Shown here: positions 41,401 to 48,750 of the stretch, one piece after another
Layout of the letters: the number at the start of each line of letters is the position of its first letter
Position numbering within the stretch: the first letter of the stretch is position 1
Source of the DNA: an uncultured Bacteroidales bacterium
Lineage (GTDB): Bacteria > Bacteroidota > Bacteroidia > Bacteroidales > Paludibacteraceae
Length of the DNA stretch: 64,000 bases
Direction: 5' to 3'
Assembly: GCA_947164985.1 (NCBI GenBank)
Contig: CAMUYI010000005.1
Span: forward strand, 1 to 64,000
Translations under genes and position numbers: made by a program
Notes under the pieces: model-generated
Seen by the model: the letters and a program-made list of their open reading frames with translations, nothing else
Database searches by the model: none
Told to the model about the DNA's origin: nothing

Positions 41401-43203
41401 CAAACCTGCTTCCGCTTTGTTTCTATTAAGGCTAATCAAATAGTTACCAGCAGCAAACTCATAGATATCATCATGTTTCGTGAGAGTTCCGTAGATTACT
41501 ACTTCATCTTCCACCAAAATATCCGTAACGGAAGTGATATCCTCGTCCTCTAAATATCTTCCACGGAATGCCTCTAATTGGTTTGCAGTAGTTCCATCAT
41601 CCGAAATCCAATAACTTGCATTGTGGTATTGATCAATGTTATCTTGATTCAAATTAGCCGTGCTAACTATACCAGTTGCATATACATTTTCTTTTCCTCC
41701 TAATGCATCTATAACAGCTTTTGCATCTGCAACACTATAAGGATCAGTCAAAGTACCCTCATGCTCTACAACACCAATAGTGTATTTCGCAGAACCAGCT
41801 TTGTAGTCATCATTACCTGCGAACGAAGCCGTGATTTCTGCAAAACCAACAGCCTTGATAGTAACTGCACCATTTGCTGCGACTTCTGCTACAGCAGTAT
41901 TGTTACTTTCATAACTTACAGAAAGACCATTCGGATTAGTTAATGTCGGAGCAGTAAATGCTTCGTCCAACTTTGTCAATTTCTTTTGATCTACCTCATT
42001 ATATGCCAAATCAGCCGGTTGCTTTTGATCGGGGGTATAGGAAACAACTACAGATTTAACATAAATTGCCTTTGACTTGCTTGATCCACGATCAACGCGT
42101 ACTACAATTTCACCACTGCCTGTACCGGTAAAGACATAATCCGCAGAGGTATTCGTTGCTGTTGCGCTTGCACAAGTAAATTCTGTTCCGCCAACTGTTA
42201 CAGAAATAGTTGCCGTGGCTTGTGCATCGCGAGCATTTACGACAACTTTAGCAACTTCTCCCGTGATATCCGAAGTAGCAAGTTGTACATACGTAACATT
42301 CGCGTTATTAGTACCATAGTGGATACCCGACGTTCCATCATATACTGATTCTGTTCCATCAGAAGTTACCGACCATTCTGCACCATCGTTAGCAGTACCT
42401 GAACCGCCACATGCTGCCGTGAAGATCAATTTGGATTTCTCATATGGAGAATTCACATGCACATCACAAGTTGCGGACTTAGAATTATCTGCAACAGATG
42501 TACAAGTAATAATCGCATCGCCTTTGCCTACTGCGGTCACAACTCCATCAACAACAGTTGCAACATCTTCATCATCGGAAGTCCATGTTACATTCTTATT
42601 ACTTGCATTAGCAGGCAGAACAGTTGCATTTAACTCCTGCGTCTCATCTTCATTCAAAGTAATTGCACTTTCATCAAGAGTTACACTTGCTACAGGAATC
42701 GTCTGTTGTTGTTGTGCCGCAAGCGTATAACTCATCGATTGAATACCAACTTGGTTACTTGTCGAACTGAATGTTATTTTAACAGCATTTGTACCTGTCG
42801 GGAGAGAAGAGGACGAAATAGAGAAGTTTGTTGATGTAATCTCCGTAGAAGTATATGTGCTTCCACTATTTGTCGAGTAATGTAACGTAATAGTTTGGGC
42901 TCTTGAACTCCATTGACGACATGTGAAAGAAACAGAGCTCAAACTCTTCGTATTATCACTCAACACAAATGTAACTGGGTTTCCCTTAGTAACAGGATAA
43001 TCTGTGATAGTTCCTGTTTGTTTACTTGCAGACACAAAAGTAATAGTTCCATCAGTACACGTTGTACTATGCTGAGCGTAACCACTAGTCCAGCCAGTAG
43101 AACCCATTGTGGAAAATTTGAAACTTACATCTGTCGCCCACACATTACCCACGCTGAGGAGCATGACCATCAGCAGGGAGAGAAATAGTTTTAGTTTTCT
43201 CAT
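38491..43203 (-). CDS. Giant secreted protein (1570 aa) with Ig-like/BIG2-type and MBG-like repeats and a short C-terminal sorting-like tail
   Basis: Signal peptide MRKLKLFLSLLMVMLLSVGNVWA; BIG2-like VTLDESAITLNEDETQELNATVLPANASNKNVTWTSDDEDVATV; C-terminus KVMINGQIFILRGEKMYDATGRLVK. Confidence 0.85.
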   Translation of the reverse strand: MRKLKLFLSLLMVMLLSVGNVWATDVSFKFSTMGSTGWTSGYAQHSTTCTDGTITFVSASKQTGTITDYPVTKGNPVTFVLSDNTKSLSSVSFTCRQWSSRAQTITLHYSTNSGSTYTSTEITSTNFSISSSSLPTGTNAVKITFSSTSNQVGIQSMSYTLAAQQQQTIPVASVTLDESAITLNEDETQELNATVLPANASNKNVTWTSDDEDVATVVDGVVTAVGKGDAIITCTSVADNSKSATCDVHVNSPYEKSKLIFTAACGGSGTANDGAEWSVTSDGTESVYDGTSGIHYGTNNANVTYVQLATSDITGEVAKVVVNARDAQATATISVTVGGTEFTCASATATNTSADYVFTGTGSGEIVVRVDRGSSKSKAIYVKSVVVSYTPDQKQPADLAYNEVDQKKLTKLDEAFTAPTLTNPNGLSVSYESNNTAVAEVAANGAVTIKAVGFAEITASFAGNDDYKAGSAKYTIGVVEHEGTLTDPYSVADAKAVIDALGGKENVYATGIVSTANLNQDNIDQYHNASYWISDDGTTANQLEAFRGRYLEDEDITSVTDILVEDEVVIYGTLTKHDDIYEFAAGNYLISLNRNKAEAGLNYAIKAIEKEINAAAFTNDLSNPNSLTVTYTSSDENLATVDENGEVTVGNEDGVVTITASTTGDATHLAGTATYTLTIVNPSLTKVTFDATLASDIAEDNDEGVTKSGINIKTSHTDGVNDQSNLISYYQCFKNANLTVTSTVGNIKKIEFVTTGGSYTSDGFAGVSNDKWTGNASEVVLTASGHQVRMSKIIVSYIPDNRSAAGLAWSTDAIELTVGDEFTAPTLQNPNSIDAAEITIESDNENLAEVNAGVVSLVADATGTATITATFNGNDDYKPAIVSYTITVNEAGLDNITFDATVDIAGTNELSITKGGFTLEFTNGAMGNGENYRLYKNQTMTLSSTDYKIKKIEFTCTTDKPIDGFADDPALDKDNNQWTGDANSVSLTASNEQVRMTLLKVYYVEDTRAASGLAWSTDEIEITLGDEFTAATLQNPNGIDASAITIESDNEYLAEVNAGVVSLVDNATGTAHITATFAGNDDYKPATISYTIIVNDPTPEIITNPTTYLNFGSVEQGATINAKNLQVTLQNVAAATVAITGEGAAAFSADPMALSASGTIIVSASSANVGTFAATLTISDNAGQATAKEISLSLTVTEPVAEDDVTGTWTLVTDASTLAAGKKIIIAQYINADGTINTMAEQRSNNRGAIESAVAGASLTPEEGTKVFTLVAVSEGIWAFQGTDNKYLCAASSGSNYLKSQETNDAEGQWSISIDTDAKATITAQGENTRKLMRYNPNNGNPIFSCYATNSTTGTLVALYMLEEDTPEPPVVNYTEVRNGLTEGWYYTMCLDKAVTAVKAGSIWRVLSKAANNKDIILEEVTGTLDAGRPYIFRAAASTLEVAYTGDAVLAPVTEGNNGLVGAFEQASIAQVATNYIIYNNALYYVNSDNVYVGANRAYLDMTGVPAYSNEPQQGNAPRRRVVMTVHGEQVATGIDAINAAEAPVKVMINGQIFILRGEKMYDATGRLVK
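39950..40800 (-). repeat. Intragenic repeat, two near-identical modules about 615 bp apart
   Basis: AWSTD(E/A)IE(I/L)T(L/V)GDEFTA(A/P)TLQNPN(G/S)IDA..ITIESDNE.LAEVNAGVVSLV matched in DNA at about 39960-40190 and 40580-40800. Confidence 0.85.
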
Positions 43204-43267
43204 AATGTTAAAATTTTAAGTTAAACAAAAAGTTAATTAATATTGTTAGTTTTGATTTGTTGCTTAA

Positions 43268-43558
43268 TCATGCTACTGCCAAATGGCGACGCTTAAGAGC
43301 GGCAAGCACACATGCCGAAGCCATAGGATTTAGTCCACGAAAAGTAGTACGGCGTTTCAATTCCTCAAGAGGCATTTCCAATAACACCTTAGCGATGCAC
43401 TCATCAGCAAAAGAATTACTTACTACATTTACTCCCGTAAAATCCAATACCACGCGCTCATCTTGTTGCAAAAGCGGCAATAATCTTTCTCGTACGACTG
43501 CCCCTAATTGGCGCGTACCCAAATCCTCTCCATATTCTCTAAAAGCAAATGTTACCAT
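43268..43558 (-). CDS. STAS-like (DUF4325-type) protein
   Basis: DLGTRQLGAVVRERLLPLLQQDERVVLDFTGVNVVSNSFADECIAKVL. Confidence 0.75.
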   Translation of the reverse strand: MVTFAFREYGEDLGTRQLGAVVRERLLPLLQQDERVVLDFTGVNVVSNSFADECIAKVLLEMPLEELKRRTTFRGLNPMASACVLAALKRRHLAVA

Positions 43559-44205
43559 AGCTGCTCTAATTCGTTGTCGTTTAAAAATAATGTATCAAAT
43601 TCATCAGTCACATCGGTACGATAAGCAACCACTTCTTGCGGATCTATTTCCTTATCGGTTTGAAGTTGCATATAAACGATTGTACCCTGCCAAAAATCAC
43701 TTTCTTTTGTTGATATGACCCCATCGATTACTTGCATTGCGTGGTTTCCGGAACGAACCTCAAACTTCAGGCCTACTTTTTGATCAAGCAATGAGGTGGC
43801 ATATAAACCAAAGCCCATCCCCGCGCCATCTGTTACGTTGTCTTCAATGCAAAGTTTTAATGCTTCTGCTTCTGATAAAGTACGATATTTCTCATTTTTT
43901 GCCAAGGATGCCTGTACCCCTATTCCATCGTCTGCAATCAGAATACTCAGTGTATGAGCCTTTTGATTATAATGCGTTAACACCGTGCCCAGTTGTTTGT
44001 CTGTGTGTATAATAACATTATCTAACATCTCATAGAAGCAATAACTAAATGCATCCAATACCGTTTTCTCAATATCCATATGTCGCATCAGGATTTGCAC
44101 CACATGTCTATAGACAGCATCAATGGTCTTCTCATCGAACACATCTATCGTCACGTCCTCCTCTGCTGCAGGAAAGTATTGTTTTATGAGACTTGATAGG
44201 TTCAT
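43552..44205 (-). CDS. GHKL/HATPase-domain protein
   Basis: YEMLDNVIIHTD (N box), ILIADDGIGVQASL (G1), GAGMGFGLYATSLL (G2); 7-bp overlap with the STAS-like gene. Confidence 0.8.
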   Translation of the reverse strand: MNLSSLIKQYFPAAEEDVTIDVFDEKTIDAVYRHVVQILMRHMDIEKTVLDAFSYCFYEMLDNVIIHTDKQLGTVLTHYNQKAHTLSILIADDGIGVQASLAKNEKYRTLSEAEALKLCIEDNVTDGAGMGFGLYATSLLDQKVGLKFEVRSGNHAMQVIDGVISTKESDFWQGTIVYMQLQTDKEIDPQEVVAYRTDVTDEFDTLFLNDNELEQLW

Positions 44206-44225
44206 TACTTCTTATTTCATTAATT

Positions 44226-44431
44226 CGCGGCAAAGTTACAAAATATCTTTGATATTTGCAAATTCTTTTGCAGTTATTTTCATTTTGTCACCAAAATCGC
44301 TGGTTTTATGAGATTCAAACCATCTTCTCTATCCGATGCTGAGGAGCATGACCATCAGCAGGGAGAGAAATAGTTTTAATTTTCTCATAATGTTTGAGAT
44401 TTTTAGTTAAACAAAAAGTTAATTAATATTG
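44226..44431. repeat. About 205-bp direct repeat copy 1 (promoter, truncated signal-peptide ORF and leader)
   Basis: cgcggcaaagttacaaaatatctttgatatttgcaaattctttt...gttaaacaaaaagttaattaatatt; second copy 44918-45122. Confidence 0.95.
44329..44388 (-). pseudogene. Orphan signal-peptide ORF (19 aa), truncated copy of the 1570-aa protein N-terminus
   Basis: MRKLKLFLSLLMVMLLSIG* versus MRKLKLFLSLLMVMLLSVGNVWA. Confidence 0.85.
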
Positions 44432-44455
44432 TTTGTTATTTTGATTGCTTATAGT

Positions 44456-44785
44456 CTATAGTCTCGGAAGAAGAATATTCCAATTGTTTGTTATACGATT
44501 GACAACAAATCCTCCTTCACATTTATCATAGAACGCATACCAATTGGTTCTATTTCTTGTGTAGGTATATACAAACTCACCGTAACTTTCCAAACCTGCA
44601 AATGTATTCGTGCGATGAAACACTTGCTGATCTATAGTGTTTATATGATCCGCAATGTCATCAAAAATGAGATTAGCATGCTCTTCTGTTAATGCCGGAT
44701 CAATAGCATCCCCTATGCGGAATGATATCAGTCCTGCAAGGATGCGTGCTAAGTCTTCGGCCGATTGTTGTGTATATCTCAACAT
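44456..44785 (-). CDS. Small RelE/ParE-like protein (toxin-like)
   Basis: Tail YGEFVYTYTRNRTNWYAFYDKCEGGFVVNRITNNW; 7-nt overlap with an upstream mini-ORF. Confidence 0.55.
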   Translation of the reverse strand: MLRYTQQSAEDLARILAGLISFRIGDAIDPALTEEHANLIFDDIADHINTIDQQVFHRTNTFAGLESYGEFVYTYTRNRTNWYAFYDKCEGGFVVNRITNNWNILLPRL

Positions 44786-44895
44786 GCTACTCTTGATTGA
44801 ATCAGTTGAGACATACGATAGTGCCCCAGTTCCTTAAACTCTTCCAAGGTCAAGAGTTCCTTGCTCTCTAACTCTTCTATTCTTGTTGTTTCCAT
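44779..44895 (-). CDS. 38-aa putative antitoxin-like ORF (not in the track)
   Basis: METTRIEELESKELLTLEEFKELGHYRMSQLIQSRVAC; GCATGTTGA overlap with the next gene. Confidence 0.5.
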   Translation of the reverse strand: METTRIEELESKELLTLEEFKELGHYRMSQLIQSRVAC

Positions 44896-44917
44896 ATGAT
44901 TTTTAGATTTTCAATTC

Positions 44918-45122
44918 CGCGGCAAAGTTACAAAATATCTTTGATATTTGCAAATTCTTTTGCAGTTATTTTCATTTTGTCACTAAAATCGCTGTTTTTA
45001 TGAGTTTCTAAACCATCTTCTCTATCCCACGCTGAGGACGGCCATCAGCTGGGAGAGAAATAGTTTTAGTTTTCTCATAATGTTAAAATTTTTAAAGTTA
45101 AACAAAAAGTTAATTAATATTG
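44918..45122. repeat. About 205-bp direct repeat copy 2
   Basis: Same order of blocks as 44226-44431, offset about 692 bp. Confidence 0.95.
45022..45078 (-). pseudogene. Orphan signal-peptide ORF (18 aa)
   Basis: MRKLKLFLSQLMAVLSVG*. Confidence 0.8.
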
Positions 45123-45134
45123 ATTGTTTTAATA

Positions 45135-45680
45135 TTATTTCTTACTTTTTTTGACTTTATGCTTGATCTTAACAACAGCCAAATTCAATTCAATCTCTGT
45201 TTCTGTCTCCGTTGTATCCAATTGCGTCCCAAGCACCTCACCAATTAGTTCTCCGCTACGATGCAGAAGGTTCTTCTTCTGAGTTTCATCTTCTGCTACG
45301 GCAACTGCCTGCATCGTGCGAGCCAATTCACGCAACTGAACAAAAGTATCAATAATGGCTATTGTCGTTTGAGTAGCACGCTCGCTCTTCAATATAGTTG
45401 CCAACATGTACAAACCACTCTCCGTAAAGGCTGTTGGCGCATTTCGTCTTCCACCCCAACTTGAGATCAAAATTTTTGATTTCAAGTCCGCAATCTCTTG
45501 ATTATCAAGCCTTATCAGATATTCATTAGGAAACTTATCCGGGTTATTCTTCACAGCCTGATTTACGACACGGGTCTCAACACCATACAACAGGGCGACA
45601 TCGGAATCCAGAATAACCTGCTTTCCGCGAAGGAGTATTATCTTGTCCTTGACTTGTTCGTATTTAACAATCTGCGCCAT
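45135..45680 (-). CDS. ORF6N domain protein
   Basis: VKDKIILLRGKQVILDSDVALLYGVETRVVNQAVKNNPDKFPNEYLIRL...RNAPTAFTESGLYMLATILKSERA. Confidence 0.9.
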   Translation of the reverse strand: MAQIVKYEQVKDKIILLRGKQVILDSDVALLYGVETRVVNQAVKNNPDKFPNEYLIRLDNQEIADLKSKILISSWGGRRNAPTAFTESGLYMLATILKSERATQTTIAIIDTFVQLRELARTMQAVAVAEDETQKKNLLHRSGELIGEVLGTQLDTTETETEIELNLAVVKIKHKVKKSKK

Positions 45681-45719
45681 GTTATAGTTGTTCGTTTATT
45701 ATGAGTTTCTATACCATCT

Positions 45720-45862
45720 CCCCTATCCGATACTGAGGACGGCCATCAGCAGACAGGCGAAAAATAGTTTTAATTGTCTTAGCCCCTACGAGGCACGATT
45801 ATTACTCATAATGTTTGAGATTTTTAGTTAAACAAAAAGTTAATTAATATTGATTGTTTTGT
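45720..45862. repeat. Leader/signal-peptide repeat copy 3 (degraded, with an insertion after the first codons)
   Basis: Minus strand ATG AGT AAT AAT CGT GCC TCG TAG ... RQLKLFFACLLMAVLSIG*; leader AATATTAATTAACTTTTTGTTTAAC. Confidence 0.85.
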
Positions 45863-45864
45863 TA

Positions 45865-46021
45865 TTACAATAAATCGGAATGTGTCCCTGTACGCATAAA
45901 TAACAGAGTCAGTTGTGTATCATTTTGCTGCCAAATCATTAACCAATTTGGTTCTATATGACACTCCCAACAATTAGCATAATCCTCGGATAGTGTACAT
46001 CTCAACCTAAGATTTGACGAA
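45865..46021 (-). pseudogene. C-terminal remnant of a YafQ-family toxin
   Basis: LRCTLSEDYANCWECHIEPNWLMIWQQNDTQLTLLFMRTGTHSDLL*, no start codon, directly behind an antitoxin-like ORF. Confidence 0.65.
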
Positions 46022-46205
46022 ACATATCATCTACACTATCAGCCTTGTAAATACGTCCCATGCGCACATCTTCCAAAGCAGCATCGATACCTTTGCGACG
46101 ACGCGGTTTCAATCGCTCTGTTATCACACCAAGCGAACTTAAATACAGAAACAGACTCTGTCCCGCTTGCGTTCTCTCATTAATATGTACTGCGTATGTT
46201 GCCAT
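46002..46205 (-). CDS. Antitoxin-like protein (67 aa)
   Basis: MATYAVHINERTQAGQSLFLYLSSLGVITERLKPRRRKG...; related start to 46597-46827. Confidence 0.6.
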   Translation of the reverse strand: MATYAVHINERTQAGQSLFLYLSSLGVITERLKPRRRKGIDAALEDVRMGRIYKADSVDDMFRQILG

Positions 46206-46258
46206 AATATGTTTGAGATTTTTAGTTAAACAAAAATGTTAATTAATATTGATTGTTA
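46204..46258. repeat. Leader repeat copy 4 (leader only) directly abutting the antitoxin start codon
   Basis: ataatatgtttgagatttttagttaaacaaaaatgttaattaatattgattgttag. Confidence 0.9.
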
Positions 46259-46606
46259 GCTTTGTTGCTTTTTTCTTCTAAGCGGTCGAACAATACTTCT
46301 CCGTTTTCTCGGATTCATACTGCAATCCCATATAGCTTGTATTGAACAAATGTCATTTTCGTATAAATAGTAAATTCTATATGTGCGTTTGCTCCAACGG
46401 ATAATTAGATAATAGTACTGCGTGTCCGGTGTTGAGAACTCATTATCTTTAATTCCCATCGTTGGAAAATTTCCCAATCGCTCAACATCATCCATTATCA
46501 AATCCCGAAGCCCCAAGGCAACGACTTCAGAAGCATTGTCTCGATAATAGTCGAACAGACTCTTTAAGTGCCGCTTGGCAAGTGTTTGCCACCTTATCAA
46601 AGCCAT
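46256..46606 (-). CDS. RelE/ParE family toxin
   Basis: MALIRWQTLAKRHLKSLFDYYRDNASEVVALGLRDLIMDDVERLGNFPTMG...YYYLIIRWSKRTYRIYYLYENDICSIQAIWDCSMNP. Confidence 0.8.
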   Translation of the reverse strand: MALIRWQTLAKRHLKSLFDYYRDNASEVVALGLRDLIMDDVERLGNFPTMGIKDNEFSTPDTQYYYLIIRWSKRTYRIYYLYENDICSIQAIWDCSMNPRKRRSIVRPLRRKKQQS

Positions 46607-46827
46607 GATGCCATCTCCCGCTTAAAGTCCTCATGAGATGTACCCAAACCTTTGCGAGCCTCAGCCGCTGATTCTGCCAACATTGCTTTCATCTCCTCTT
46701 TCGAAAATTGGCACGGAGCGACACCACGGGTTAGCGGTTGCAACTTAATATTCAGCGTCCCTAAATACGTCAACAAGGCTCTTCCTTGTGTAGAACGCTC
46801 ATCAATTGTCATTGCGTATGTTGCCAT
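46597..46827 (-). CDS. Cognate antitoxin-like protein (76 aa)
   Basis: MATYAMTIDERSTQGRALLTYLGTLNIKLQPL...; 10-nt overlap with the toxin gene. Confidence 0.7.
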   Translation of the reverse strand: MATYAMTIDERSTQGRALLTYLGTLNIKLQPLTRGVAPCQFSKEEMKAMLAESAAEARKGLGTSHEDFKREMASWL

Positions 46828-46922
46828 AATATTATATTGTTATTCAGTTTTTTACAGATATGTGGTCAAAAATTTTGACCGGATTTCTTTTTAGTCAAAA
46901 ATCACCAACAATGATCCAAAAA

Positions 46923-47786
46923 TTAATTATTTTCATCCTCTCCTTCAAACGGTAACTCATCTGGCGGCAATGTAAAATTAACGGCACGCTGATTAGAAAT
47001 AACCGTGTCTCCCAATTCTTGCTCTAATTGTTCACGAGCCACATGCGCCACATTACCTCCGCGTCGAGCCACATCGGCATTCTCAGCAAATCCCTGTGGG
47101 TTCTCGCGTCGGCTCAACTCGGTTGCTGCAGCCTCGGCCAAACCATTGAGCATCAACTCCACGTTTGTCATATTATCTCGCAAGTTCTCCTTACGAAGAC
47201 CTTTATATTCCTTGTACGCACGAGTGGACATCCCGCTCCAGGCCATCGAGATGATATCCGTCAATAGAGCGAAATCTCTACTCTCTTCCATTCCGCCCCT
47301 CTGCCATTCGTCTGTCAGTTCTTTACGAATCTCTATGGTCTTTATACGTTGATTGATCCACTCCTCCGAGTATCCCAGACGACGATAGTCCTTAATAGCC
47401 TGATCTATGCTCTGCTCCGGATCCTGCAACTGATCCAACCTTTGCCGTCCCACAGCAGCCAGCCATAACTTGAACGGCTCCGCTTTCTTGCTTGGAACAG
47501 ACTGTATCAAACGGAAAACCTGTTCTGTATCAGCTACATCAGTAAGACGTAGCTTGCCATCCGGAGCGGGTAATTTCAACTGTACGATTTTTTCGTACAC
47601 TTCACTTCCTTCCGCTTCCAACTTGCGTTTAAGGTCGCTCCAATAGCGGCGAGGATTCTCGCTATCCGTCAGGACCTTAATCACATCAACTACCGAGAAG
47701 AAGTATTTCTCCTTCTCTGCATCCCAGACATAGCGAACTTGCTTCCCTTCGAATAATTGTATTTTATTATTCTCTTCCATTCTCAA
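46923..47786 (-). CDS. BRO-N/antirepressor-like (DinD-like) protein
   Basis: VRYVWDAEKEKYFFSVVDVIKVLTDSENPRRYWSDLKRKLEAEGSEVYEKIVQLKLPAPDGKLRLTDVADTEQVFRLIQSVPSKKAEPFKLWLA. Confidence 0.85.
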   Translation of the reverse strand: MRMEENNKIQLFEGKQVRYVWDAEKEKYFFSVVDVIKVLTDSENPRRYWSDLKRKLEAEGSEVYEKIVQLKLPAPDGKLRLTDVADTEQVFRLIQSVPSKKAEPFKLWLAAVGRQRLDQLQDPEQSIDQAIKDYRRLGYSEEWINQRIKTIEIRKELTDEWQRGGMEESRDFALLTDIISMAWSGMSTRAYKEYKGLRKENLRDNMTNVELMLNGLAEAAATELSRRENPQGFAENADVARRGGNVAHVAREQLEQELGDTVISNQRAVNFTLPPDELPFEGEDENN

Positions 47787-48054
47787 TCATAAACGAAAAA
47801 GAAACAAAACCGTATAGTGGTTCTGTTTCTTTATAGCGTATCAAGCCTATCTGCGGTCGTGAGGCCGGAGGTAAAATACTGATATGCTGTCGTTTGATTC
47901 ATCATAAAGTAGTGTCTTAACCGTTGGTACTTATGGTGTATTCAAAAATCCGGTGCAAAGATACAACAAAAAATTGATATATGCAAGCGTTTTCGTAAAA
48001 TAATTTTTTTTGCTATTATTGTTTTACAAAAAGTCGATTTGTGAGGTCAAAAAC

Positions 48055-48083
48055 ACAACCCCGCCTCGGGGAGGCAGGGTTGT
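48055..48083. terminator. Terminator-like hairpin
   Basis: ACAACCCcGCCTCggGGAGGCaGGGTTGT. Confidence 0.75.
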
Positions 48084-48110
48084 TGTTTAGGATGTCATAC
48101 GCGGGAGAGA

Positions 48111-48458
48111 TTATTTAAACTCCTTGTGGAATTTCTCAATATGCACTTTAAAATGCGGTATGTCTTGTGTGATAGTTACCCAAAGCATATCTTGACTAAT
48201 GTGGATATAATCATGCACAAGCACATTACGCATAGCCACAATTGGTCTCCAATCTACCTCGGTATGCTCATCTCGGAACTCGCGCGTTAGCATGTTGGCT
48301 GCCTCGCCAATGATCTCGATCTGCTTTACAAGGCCGTAATACAGCAAACGATTATTGAGCAACTCTTCTTTTGAGTAAGTTGCCAAGCCGTTCTCAATAA
48401 CGCTAATAGCATCCAGAATATGCTCTAAACGCTCCTTGTCTCTGCTATGCTCTCTCAT
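48111..48458 (-). CDS. hepT: HepT-like (DUF86) toxin
   Basis: RNVLVHDYIHIS (RxxxxHxY motif). Confidence 0.88.
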   Translation of the reverse strand: MREHSRDKERLEHILDAISVIENGLATYSKEELLNNRLLYYGLVKQIEIIGEAANMLTREFRDEHTEVDWRPIVAMRNVLVHDYIHISQDMLWVTITQDIPHFKVHIEKFHKEFK

Positions 48459-48750
48459 AGATTAAGAATTTATCTCTGTTTGCGGATTCCTGTGCAAAAG
48501 GAAGCAATTCATCACTTTCTACTAGATCTACCTCGCGATGAAGCAGTTCTTGCAGATCCAACTTCATGGTCACGTACTGAAACAAGCCCATTGGTCTGGA
48601 CTTATCCAAATCGACTAATATATCCACATCGCTTTCAGGCGTCTCCTCTCCACGCGAACAAGAGCCAAACAAATAGGCTCTATTCACCGGTCTTGACGCA
48701 AAAAAACGCTGCATCCGCGGAATCATATTTGCTACTTCTGCACTTGGCAT
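48445..48750 (-). CDS. mntA: MntA-like nucleotidyltransferase antitoxin
   Basis: YLFGSCSRGEETPESDVDILVDLD; 14-nt overlap with hepT. Confidence 0.88.
   Translation of the reverse strand: MPSAEVANMIPRMQRFFASRPVNRAYLFGSCSRGEETPESDVDILVDLDKSRPMGLFQYVTMKLDLQELLHREVDLVESDELLPFAQESANRDKFLIYERA

Noticed and set aside
38455-43188. Plus-strand ORFs opposite the 1570-aa gene and opposite the 2543-aa gene (for example 49596-50369)
   Set aside because: Antisense to long intact reading frames with signal peptides and shared C-termini; no independent support.
44226-46258. Interpretation of the leader repeats as integron attC sites
   Set aside because: No GTTRRRY/RYYYAAC core pair or integron integrase was recognised; the repeats contain coding and promoter sequence instead.
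45135-47786. Prophage call based on ORF6N and BRO proteins
   Set aside because: No capsid, tail, terminase, lysis or integrase genes in the neighbourhood.
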